From DASRHY01 sp046765875 (GTDB lineage Bacteria > Actinomycetota > Actinomycetes > Propionibacteriales > Kribbellaceae), in contig JBKPSJ010000310.1 of NCBI GenBank assembly GCA_046765875.1, positions 1 to 11,318 on the forward strand: a stretch of DNA of 11,318 bases, read 5' to 3'. The position numbers and the translations under genes were made by a program. Each line of letters begins with the position of its first letter. The stretch's first letter is position 1. Of the stretch, positions 1-10,562 are shown piece after piece. The notes under the pieces are model-generated. The model did not search any database. It worked only from the letters and a program-made list of their open reading frames with translations, and was not told the DNA's origin.

Positions 1-8
1 GTGGGGAG

Positions 9-785
9 ATGAGCGAGTCGCCCAGCGGGCCTGTCCGCGTCGAGCACGACGAGGCGGTCACCATCGTGACCCTGGACCGGCGCGAGCGCCGCAACGCGGT
101 CGATCGCGCGACCGCCCTTGCCCTGGCCGACGCGTTCCGCGCCTTCGACGCCGACCCGGCCGCGCGGGTCGCCGTGCTCGCCGGCGATCACGGCACGTTC
201 TGCGCGGGCGCCGACCACAAGGCGATCAGCTCCGGCGGCGGCAACCGGGTCGCCGACGACGGCGACGGGCCGATGGGGCCGACCCGGCTGCGGCTGACCA
301 AGCCGGTGATCGCCGCGATCAGCGGGTACGCCGTGGCCGGCGGACTCGAACTCGCCCTGTGGTGCGACCTGCGCCTCGCCGAGGAGGACGCCGTGCTCGG
401 CGTGTTCTGCCGGCGCTGGGGAGTGCCGTTGATCGACGGCGGTACGGTCCGGCTGCCGCGGCTGATCGGGACCAGTCAGGCCATGGACCTGATCCTCACC
501 GGCCGGGCGGTGCAGGCCTCGGAGGCGCGGGTGATGGGGCTGGTCAACCGGGTCGTCCCGGTCGGGCGGTCGCGCGAGGCGGCCGAGCAACTCGCGGCCG
601 AGATCGCGGCGTTCCCGCAGGCGTGCCTGCGCAACGACCGCCGATCCGTACTCGACCAGGAGGCGCTCGCCGAGCCCGATGCCCTCGGCAACGAGCTCGC
701 CCTCGGCAGGGCATCGCTGCTCGAAGCCTCCGGGGGCGTCGCCCGCTTCACCGCCGGCGCCGGCCGCCACGGCAGCTTCGGCTAG
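9..785 (+). CDS. Crotonase-family protein (enoyl-CoA hydratase/isomerase-like)
   Basis: This 258-residue protein has the usual length and fold signatures of a single-domain crotonase, which acts on acyl-CoA thioesters in the cytoplasm. The two oxyanion-hole segments are visible: FCAGAD at residues 64-69 and GYAVAGGLELAL at 106-117. Glu114 in GGLE matches the first catalytic glutamate of rat mitochondrial hydratase (Glu144). The position of the second (Glu164) is occupied by Cys134 in GVFCRRWGVP, so classical hydratase chemistry is not assured; Asp143 in LIDGG is nearby. ATG at 9 was chosen because the typical crotonase N-terminus follows it. The purine-rich GGGGAG at 3-8 abuts the ATG, too close for a good ribosome site. 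Frame 1 ends in TGA at 10-12, so an upstream gene could overlap by ATGA and be translationally coupled. The frame stays open to the window edge, so an earlier start cannot be excluded. The stop overlaps the stop of the convergent kinase gene. Confidence 0.88.
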   Translation: MSESPSGPVRVEHDEAVTIVTLDRRERRNAVDRATALALADAFRAFDADPAARVAVLAGDHGTFCAGADHKAISSGGGNRVADDGDGPMGPTRLRLTKPVIAAISGYAVAGGLELALWCDLRLAEEDAVLGVFCRRWGVPLIDGGTVRLPRLIGTSQAMDLILTGRAVQASEARVMGLVNRVVPVGRSREAAEQLAAEIAAFPQACLRNDRRSVLDQEALAEPDALGNELALGRASLLEASGGVARFTAGAGRHGSFG

Positions 786-1795
786 AAGGCCTCCAGACCG
801 GCGGCGAGAAGGTCGGGGACCGCGCTTCCGATGCCGGCGAAGCCCGGACCTACGGTGTTGCCCGCGAGATAGCGGACGTGGATGCCCTCGGCGATGACCG
901 CGAGCTTGTAGTACGCGAGCGCCCGGTAGAACGCCAGCCGGCTCACGTCCCGCCCGCTCAGCTCCGAATACAGGTCCGCGAGGTCGTCCGGCGTACCGAA
1001 GGCCGGGTTCACCGACGGCGGATGCTGGTCGCCGAGCACCGGCCGGCTCACCGGATCCCAGTACACGCACATCAGCCCGAGGTCGGCCAGCGAATCGCCG
1101 AGCGTCGCCATCTCCCAGTCGACGACCGCGAGCACCGTGCCGGGGTCGACGTGGGACAGGATCGTGTTGTCGAGCCGGTAGTCGCCGTGTACGACGCCGC
1201 TCGCCGAGTCCTCCGGTACGGCATCAGCCAGTCGGTCGTTCAGCCGGTCGGCATCTGTCGAGTCCCGCGTCCGGACCCGCTCCCACTGGTCGCGCCACCG
1301 GCGTACCTGGCGGGCGACGTACCCGTCCGGGCGGCCGATCGAGGCTAACGGCTCGACCGTGTGGTCGACCTCGTGCAACGCGACCAGCGTCCGTACCAGA
1401 CCGGTCGTCGCCGCGCTCGCCTCGTCCGCGGTCAGCGCGGCCGCGGCGGCGTCGGTACGTACCACCCGGCCGTCGACGTACCCAACGACCGAGAAGTCGG
1501 CGCCGATGACCGACGGGTCTGGGCAGTACGCGACCGGCTCGGCGACCGGCATCCCCGCGCCGTACAGGCCGGCGATCATCCGGTACTCGCGCCGCATGTC
1601 GTGCGCGGTCGGGGTGAGATTGCCGAGCGGCGGGCGGCGCAGCACCCAGACGGAAGTGCCGTCGCTGATCCGGTACGTCAGGTTCGACCGGCCGCCCTCG
1701 ACGAGGTCGGCGGCGAGTGGTCCCCCGTCGTACCCCGGGACCTCGGCGGCGAAGAACAGCGCGAGCCGTTCGAGATCCGGCGTGTACGAGGTCAT
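782..1795 (-). CDS. ACAD10/11-type acyl-CoA-associated phosphotransferase (APH kinase fold)
   Basis: This 337-residue protein is an aminoglycoside-phosphotransferase-fold kinase of the subfamily found as the N-terminal domain of ACAD10/ACAD11. Visible signatures are the glycine loop EGGRSNLTY (33-41), VLRRPP (51-56), the segment LTPTAHDMRREYRM (60-73) characteristic of this subfamily, the catalytic loop HGDYRLDN (203-210; Asp205 as base, Asn210 for metal) and the metal-binding VVDWEMATLGD (224-234; Asp226). Relatives (LvaA of Pseudomonas levulinate catabolism, the kinase part of mammalian ACAD10/11) phosphorylate the 4-hydroxyl of hydroxyacyl-CoAs before a dehydrogenase-like partner removes phosphate; antibiotic modification is unlikely. 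No acyl-CoA dehydrogenase is in the window, so the partner must lie elsewhere. AGAGGG sits only 1 nt before the ATG, a poor spacing, but no better start precedes the conserved region. Its stop overlaps the crotonase stop and its start faces the next gene. The exact substrate is inference. Confidence 0.88.
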   Translation of the reverse strand: MTSYTPDLERLALFFAAEVPGYDGGPLAADLVEGGRSNLTYRISDGTSVWVLRRPPLGNLTPTAHDMRREYRMIAGLYGAGMPVAEPVAYCPDPSVIGADFSVVGYVDGRVVRTDAAAAALTADEASAATTGLVRTLVALHEVDHTVEPLASIGRPDGYVARQVRRWRDQWERVRTRDSTDADRLNDRLADAVPEDSASGVVHGDYRLDNTILSHVDPGTVLAVVDWEMATLGDSLADLGLMCVYWDPVSRPVLGDQHPPSVNPAFGTPDDLADLYSELSGRDVSRLAFYRALAYYKLAVIAEGIHVRYLAGNTVGPGFAGIGSAVPDLLAAGLEAF

Positions 1796-1814
1796 GCCCT
1801 CTAGTGTCGTCAGG

Positions 1815-2471
1815 GTGATCGTCCACCGCTGGCACGGCTCGGCGAGCGAGTTTCACGCGCGCCCGATCGCGCCGCTGGAGCGGGCCGAGGCCTGGCTGCT
1901 CTCGCTCGAACGACCCGCGCTCGTCCTCGGCAGTGCCCAGCGCGGCGAGGTCGCCGATCACGCGGCGGCCAAAGCCGGCGGAGTCGAGGTGGTACGCCGC
2001 AACAGTGGCGGCGGTGCCGTCCTGCTGGCGCCGGGCCGGTGCATCTGGCTGGACGTCTTGCTCCCGAAGCACGACCAGCGCTGGACCGATGACGTCGGCC
2101 GGTCGGCGTACTGGCTCGGCGACGTCTGGGCGGACGCGCTCGCGGGCCTTGGCGTCGATGCGGCGGTGCACCACGGCCGGCTGGAACAGACGGCCTGGGG
2201 CCGGCTGGTCTGCTTCGGCGCGATCGGGCCGGGCGAGGTGACCGTCGCCGGCCGCAAGATGGTCGGGATCTCACAGCGGCGGACCCGGCACGGCGCCCGT
2301 TTCCAATGTCTGGTGCACGAGTCCTGGGACCCGGTGCCGCTACTCGACCTGTTGCTGCTCTCCCCCGACGACCGGGCTCGTGCCACCGCCGATCTGTTGC
2401 CGGTGGCAACCGGTACGCCGGTCGGCCCGCTCGAGGCGGCGATCACCGACCGCCTGCGAAGCGGACTGTGA
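1815..2471 (+). CDS. Single-domain lipoate-protein-ligase-like protein (BPL/LPL catalytic fold)
   Basis: From GTG 1815 this is a 218-residue protein of the biotin/lipoate transferase-ligase fold. It carries the LplA-type motif RRNSGGGAV (61-69), which differs from the GRGRxGR motif of biotin protein ligases, followed by the CF of LVCFGAIGPG (131-140) and VAGRKMVGISQRRTR (144-158), where Lys148 corresponds to the conserved lysine that binds lipoyl-AMP or forms the acyl intermediate contacts. The C-terminal accessory domain that lets LplA activate lipoate is absent, so it may need a partner, transfer an octanoyl group, or do something else. A second in-frame start, ATG 1794, adds MPSSVVR; GAGG lies 2 nt before it. 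GTG 1815 is preferred because its N-terminus matches family length, but neither site has a well-spaced ribosome site. The start is 19 nt from that of the divergent kinase, so its promoter must lie in kinase coding DNA. It converges on the carboxylase gene with a 4-nt gap. Confidence 0.8.
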   Translation: MIVHRWHGSASEFHARPIAPLERAEAWLLSLERPALVLGSAQRGEVADHAAAKAGGVEVVRRNSGGGAVLLAPGRCIWLDVLLPKHDQRWTDDVGRSAYWLGDVWADALAGLGVDAAVHHGRLEQTAWGRLVCFGAIGPGEVTVAGRKMVGISQRRTRHGARFQCLVHESWDPVPLLDLLLLSPDDRARATADLLPVATGTPVGPLEAAITDRLRSGL

Positions 2472-2475
2472 CGGC

Positions 2476-7968
<5,493 letters not shown>

Positions 7969-8179
7969 CGGGCGGGTCTCCTGACCTCGGGAATGATTCT
8001 TGGCAACGGTACGCGCAGGCGCCGTCGGTGCCGTCGGGCACAGCACACACATTCCCAGGCCAGCGGCATTACCGTCGAGTCCGAGACCCGTCGAACGCTG
8101 TCACAACACCGTCTTGACCTCGCGATTACACAGCGGACACGGCCGGCTACCGACCGAGTGGCCCGGGGAAGGATCACCG
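7969..8179. other. Divergent intergenic region between carboxylase and cupin genes
   Basis: This 211-bp stretch should hold both the carboxylase promoter (minus) and the cupin promoter (plus). I see a TTGACC at 8114-8119 that could be a plus-strand -35 element, but no convincing -10 at 16-18 bp from it. A 7-bp inverted pair, GGGAATG at 7989-7995 and CATTCCC at 8050-8056, brackets the carboxylase leader, and a short tandem repeat GCCGTCGGT/GCCGTCGGG lies at 8021-8038. None is strong enough to name as an operator. Extended open frames run through it but look non-coding. Confidence 0.4.
7978..7982 (-). promoter_or_regulatory. Ribosome binding site AGGAG of the carboxylase gene
   Basis: On the minus strand AGGAG is followed by a 9-nt spacer and then GTG at 7968-7966, whose product begins FNRIAIVNRGEAAMR, the normal first strand of a biotin carboxylase. 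This decides the start against the upstream ATG at 8052. Confidence 0.7.
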
Positions 8180-8515
8180 ATGACGTACATCGACACCTCG
8201 GCGTTGCCGGTACGCGAGCCGAAGCCGGGCTGGAAGGGCAGGTTCTTCCACTCCGCGCGGATGACGTTCTCCTACTACGAGATCGAGGCGGGTGCCGACG
8301 TCCACCGGCACCACCATCCGCAGGAGGAGGTCTTCCACGTGCTCGACGGCGAGATCGAGGTGAGCATCGGCGACGAGACCCGCACGGTACGGCCGGGTGA
8401 TGCCGCGGTGGTGCCGTCGGAGGTCGAGCACTCGGCCCGCGCGGTCACGAACTGCCGGGTGATCGTGACCGACTCCCCCACCCGGGACTCCGTCGGCGGG
8501 GTCGACATCCGTTAG
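8180..8515 (+). CDS. Small single-domain cupin protein
   Basis: This 111-residue protein is one cupin beta-barrel. Motif 1 is complete: Gly38, then His44, His46, Glu50 and Gly57 in GADVHRHHHPQEEVFHVLDG (38-57), fitting G(X)5HXH(X)3E(X)6G. Motif 2 is PGDAAVVPSEVEHSA (72-86), with His84 as the fourth metal ligand and Glu81 replacing the usual glycine. It therefore probably binds a divalent metal; small cupins may be dioxygenases, isomerases or sensors, and no substrate can be assigned. No signal peptide is visible, so it is cytoplasmic. ATG 8180 is supported by GGGGAAGGA (8165-8173) with a 6-nt spacer. It is divergent from the carboxylase gene across 211 bp and its TAG stop overlaps by 4 nt with the TAA of the convergent efflux gene. 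A role beside the carboxylase is not demonstrated. Confidence 0.87.
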   Translation: MTYIDTSALPVREPKPGWKGRFFHSARMTFSYYEIEAGADVHRHHHPQEEVFHVLDGEIEVSIGDETRTVRPGDAAVVPSEVEHSARAVTNCRVIVTDSPTRDSVGGVDIR

Positions 8516-9900
8516 CCGGTACGTCGTACCGGAGCGACCCGCGGGATCAGCAAGGCCGGCAGTATCGCGACGGCGGTGAACACCAGCGCCCAGCCGAATG
8601 TGTGCGCGTACGCCGTACCGGCCGGGTGCCCGGCGAGCTGACGCTGCAGGAGCACGGCGAGCACGGCCGCGCCGAAGGAGCCACCCAGTTGCTGCGTGAT
8701 CCGGGTGGTGCTGCTGGCGTCCGGGATCTGCTCGGGCCGCAGGTCCCGGAACGCGCCGACCATCACGGCCAGCATCACCGAGCTCAGCCCGAGCCCGCGG
8801 ACCACCAGGGCTGCGGCGAGCGCCGGCCCGCTGCCCCAGTCGAGCGCGAACGGAATCGTGCCGAGCACTGTCAGCGCTACGCCGCCGAGCACGACCGGCC
8901 GCGATCCGATCCGGTCGGTGAGCACCCCCGCCGCCCGGGCGAGCAGGCTGCCCAGCCCTTGTGGCGCCAGCAGGAGCCCGGCCGCGACGGCGCCGTACCC
9001 GAGCACCTGCTGGTAGTACAGCGGCAGCAACAACAGCGCGCCGTACATCGACAAGCCGGACAAGAACAACAGTGCCGACGCCGCGGCGAACGACCGCGTA
9101 CCGAACAGCCGCAGATCGATCAGAGGTACATCGCACCGCAAGGCGCGCACCACGAACGTCATGAGCAGCAGGGCTCCGCCGACCAGCGGTACGACGACGG
9201 CGGTATGGCCGAGCCCGCCGTGCGAGCCGACCTGCGCGAGCCCGTACACGAGCAGCGCGAGGGCCGGCGACAGCAGCACCAGACCAGCGAGGTCGAGGCG
9301 GCGTGGTGAGCTCATGCTGTCGGGCGGTATGCCGCGCCAGGCGAGCACGATCGCCGGCAGGCACACCGGAACGTTGACGTAGAAGATCCACCGCCAGCTC
9401 AGATGGCCGACGATCAGGCCGCCGACGACCGGTCCGAGGATCGGGCCGATCAACGCCGGCAGCGTGACGACGGCCATCAACCTGCCGAGCTGGCGACCGC
9501 CCGCGGCCCGCAGCAACAGCGTCTGCATCACCGGCAGCATGAGCCCGGCACCGACGCCCTGGAGTACCCGGAACAGCACCAGCGAGCCGAGATCCCACGC
9601 GACGCCGCAGAGCATCGAGCCGGCCAGGAACAGGGTCAGGGCGGCGATCCACAACCGTTTCGCGCCGACCCGGTCGGCGGCCCAGCCGGTCACGGGGATC
9701 GCCATTGCGAGAGCCAGGAGGTACGCCGTGCTCACCCACTGGACCGCGGCGACGTCGGCGTGCAACTCGTGGGCCAGCGTCGGGATGGCGACGTTGACGA
9801 TCGTGCTGTCCAGCAACGGCGCCAGCGCGCCGACGACCAGGATCCCGGCCAGCCGCAGAAGTTTCGGATCGAGCCTTGTGTCGGTGTTAAGAGACGTCAC
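8512..9900 (-). CDS. MFS multidrug efflux transporter, DHA2 (EmrB/QacA) family
   Basis: This 462-residue membrane protein has the length and motifs of a proton-coupled 14-helix drug exporter. In order: LDSTIVNVAIPTL (30-42, motif D1 in helix 1), GWAADRVGAKR (72-82, motif A loop 2-3), RVLQGVGAG (111-119, motif B, Arg111), GPILGPVVGG (152-161, antiporter motif C in helix 5), then WRWIFYVNVP (169-178). The remaining hydrophobic segments continue to the short tail PRVAPVRRTG. It likely exports a hydrophobic or cationic compound across the inner membrane; the substrate is unknown. GTG 9900 is the first start after an in-frame TAA at 9924-9922 and has no Shine-Dalgarno sequence, so a very short leader is likely. 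It is divergent from tetR across 66 bp containing two palindromic operators, one of which covers its start codon; repression by that TetR is the natural inference. Confidence 0.92.
   Translation of the reverse strand: MTSLNTDTRLDPKLLRLAGILVVGALAPLLDSTIVNVAIPTLAHELHADVAAVQWVSTAYLLALAMAIPVTGWAADRVGAKRLWIAALTLFLAGSMLCGVAWDLGSLVLFRVLQGVGAGLMLPVMQTLLLRAAGGRQLGRLMAVVTLPALIGPILGPVVGGLIVGHLSWRWIFYVNVPVCLPAIVLAWRGIPPDSMSSPRRLDLAGLVLLSPALALLVYGLAQVGSHGGLGHTAVVVPLVGGALLLMTFVVRALRCDVPLIDLRLFGTRSFAAASALLFLSGLSMYGALLLLPLYYQQVLGYGAVAAGLLLAPQGLGSLLARAAGVLTDRIGSRPVVLGGVALTVLGTIPFALDWGSGPALAAALVVRGLGLSSVMLAVMVGAFRDLRPEQIPDASSTTRITQQLGGSFGAAVLAVLLQRQLAGHPAGTAYAHTFGWALVFTAVAILPALLIPRVAPVRRTG
8516..8532. repeat. 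17-bp perfect palindrome right after the cupin stop
   Basis: CCGGTACG and CGTACCGG flank a single T, beginning 1 nt after the cupin stop and lying inside the last codons of the efflux gene (RRTG). As RNA it can fold as a 7-bp stem with a 3-nt loop (GUC in the cupin mRNA). There is no U-tract, so it could be a U-less terminator or mRNA end-protecting hairpin for the cupin transcript, or simply coding sequence. Confidence 0.4.
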
Positions 9901-9906
9901 GTCTCT
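9890..9906. promoter_or_regulatory. Operator O1 for the divergent TetR (AGAGAC-N5-GTCTCT)
   Basis: The sequence AGAGACGTCACGTCTCT is a perfect palindrome around a central C (8-bp arms). It has the same half-sites and 5-nt spacing as the second site at 9927-9943, with centres 37 bp apart. It covers the efflux gene's GTG start (9898-9900) and would block transcript elongation or early initiation when bound. TetR-family binding is inferred from position and symmetry. Confidence 0.75.
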
Positions 9907-9920
9907 AAGGTAGGACTTGT

Positions 9921-9926
9921 ATTATA
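9921..9926 (-). promoter_or_regulatory. Probable -10 box (TATAAT) of the efflux gene
   Basis: On the minus strand a perfect TATAAT is read at 9926-9921, which would place the transcript start about 10-15 nt before the GTG at 9900. No good -35 hexamer is seen 16-18 bp upstream. It overlaps operator O2 in all but one base. Confidence 0.5.
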
Positions 9927-9948
9927 AGAGACGCAAGGTCTCTTATAA
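9922..9948. promoter_or_regulatory. Operator O2 for the divergent TetR, overlapping -10 elements
   Basis: Two perfect 11-bp arms, TTATAAGAGAC (9922-9932) and GTCTCTTATAA (9938-9948), flank GCAAG. The core AGAGAC-N5-GTCTCT (9927-9943) is identical in half-sites and spacing to O1. The arms contain most of the minus-strand TATAAT box of the efflux gene and TATA-like boxes on the plus strand (TATAAG 9924-9929, TATAAC 9944-9949), so one bound TetR could repress both genes. Confidence 0.8.
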
Positions 9949-9966
9949 CCATCGGAGAGGAACGAC

Positions 9967-10533
9967 GTGCAGCAACGCCGTCGCGGCGCCGAGCTCGAGG
10001 ACATACTGCTGCGGGCCGCCTGGGAGGAGTTGGCCGAGACCGGGTACGCCGGCCTGACCATGGAGGGTGTCGCGGCCCGCGCACACACCGGCAAGCAGGT
10101 GCTGTACCGGCGCTGGCGCAACCGGCCCGAGTTGGTGATCGCGGCGATGCGGCACAACACCGGATCGATCGTGCAGCGGATCCCCGACACCGGTGAGCTT
10201 CGTGGCGACGTCCTCGCCGTCCTGCGGCACATGGTCCGGCGCCAGCGCGAGATCGGCCCGGACGTGGCGCACGGGCTGATGGCCGAGGCGTACGAGGTCG
10301 ACCCGGGGGCCTTCGAGGTGATGGCCGGCGTGATGACCGCGATCCTCGACCGAGCCGCCGAGCGCGGCGAGATCCCGTCGGCGGATCTGAGCGAGCGGGT
10401 GGCGACGGTCGCGGTCGACCTGGTTCGTCACGAGATGCTGCTGAGGCGCCACCCGGTGTCGGACAAGACCGTCCGCGAGATCGTCGACGACGTCTTTCTC
10501 CCCCTCGTCCGAGCCAAGTCGTTGCAGGTGTGA
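9967..10533 (+). CDS. TetR/AcrR-family transcriptional repressor
   Basis: This 188-residue protein has the TetR N-terminal DNA-binding domain: EDILLRAAWEELAETGYAGL (11-30) as helix 1 region, then the helix-turn-helix MEGVAARAHTGKQVLYRRWRN (about 32-52) and the linking RPELVIAAM. The C-terminal part (about 62-188) is helical and should form the dimer and ligand pocket; it has no residues that identify the ligand. GTG 9967 has a strong ribosome site, GGAGAGG at 9954-9960, with 6-nt spacing. It is transcribed away from the MFS gene and the shared 66-bp region carries two identical-type palindromes, so it most likely represses the pump and itself. The membrane phosphatase-family gene follows 29 nt later on the same strand and could be co-transcribed. 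Confidence 0.92.
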   Translation: MQQRRRGAELEDILLRAAWEELAETGYAGLTMEGVAARAHTGKQVLYRRWRNRPELVIAAMRHNTGSIVQRIPDTGELRGDVLAVLRHMVRRQREIGPDVAHGLMAEAYEVDPGAFEVMAGVMTAILDRAAERGEIPSADLSERVATVAVDLVRHEMLLRRHPVSDKTVREIVDDVFLPLVRAKSLQV

Positions 10534-10549
10534 CTTAGCCTTGCTCCGT

Positions 10550-10557
10550 GGAGGGAG
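10550..10557 (+). promoter_or_regulatory. Ribosome binding site GGAGGGAG that decides the start of the last gene
   Basis: GGAGGGAG is followed by a 5-nt spacer and GTG at 10563-10565. An in-frame GTG at 10548 overlaps this site and has no ribosome site of its own, and GTG at 10569 is spaced too far, so 10563 is preferred. Confidence 0.65.
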
Positions 10558-10562
10558 CCGTC

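Noticed and set aside
782..1795. Aminoglycoside resistance kinase
   Set aside because: The fold is shared, but the subfamily segment LTPTAHDMRREYRM and DWEMATLGD mark the ACAD10/11-like group, and the neighbours concern acyl-CoA metabolism.
1359..1814. Long upstream extension of the LplA-like frame from 1359
   Set aside because: It is antisense to the kinase coding region, has shadow-type composition, and the family fold begins at about 1815.
1815..2471. Biotin protein ligase (BirA) dedicated to the carboxylase
   Set aside because: The GRGRxGR motif of biotin ligases is missing and the LplA-type RRxSGGGAV motif is present, so this is not asserted.
7969..8052. N-terminal extension of the carboxylase from ATG 8052
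   Set aside because: The 28 added residues look non-native and the AGGAG site with 9-nt spacing before GTG 7968 fits the conserved biotin carboxylase N-terminus.
7989..8056. GGGAATG/CATTCCC inverted 7-mers around the carboxylase leader
   Set aside because: Arms are only 7 bp and 54 nt apart, expected by chance in a search of this kind; kept only as a note on the intergenic region.
8114..8142. Cupin promoter with TTGACC as -35
   Set aside because: The hexamer at 17-bp spacing (ACACGG) is not a credible -10 element, so no promoter is called.
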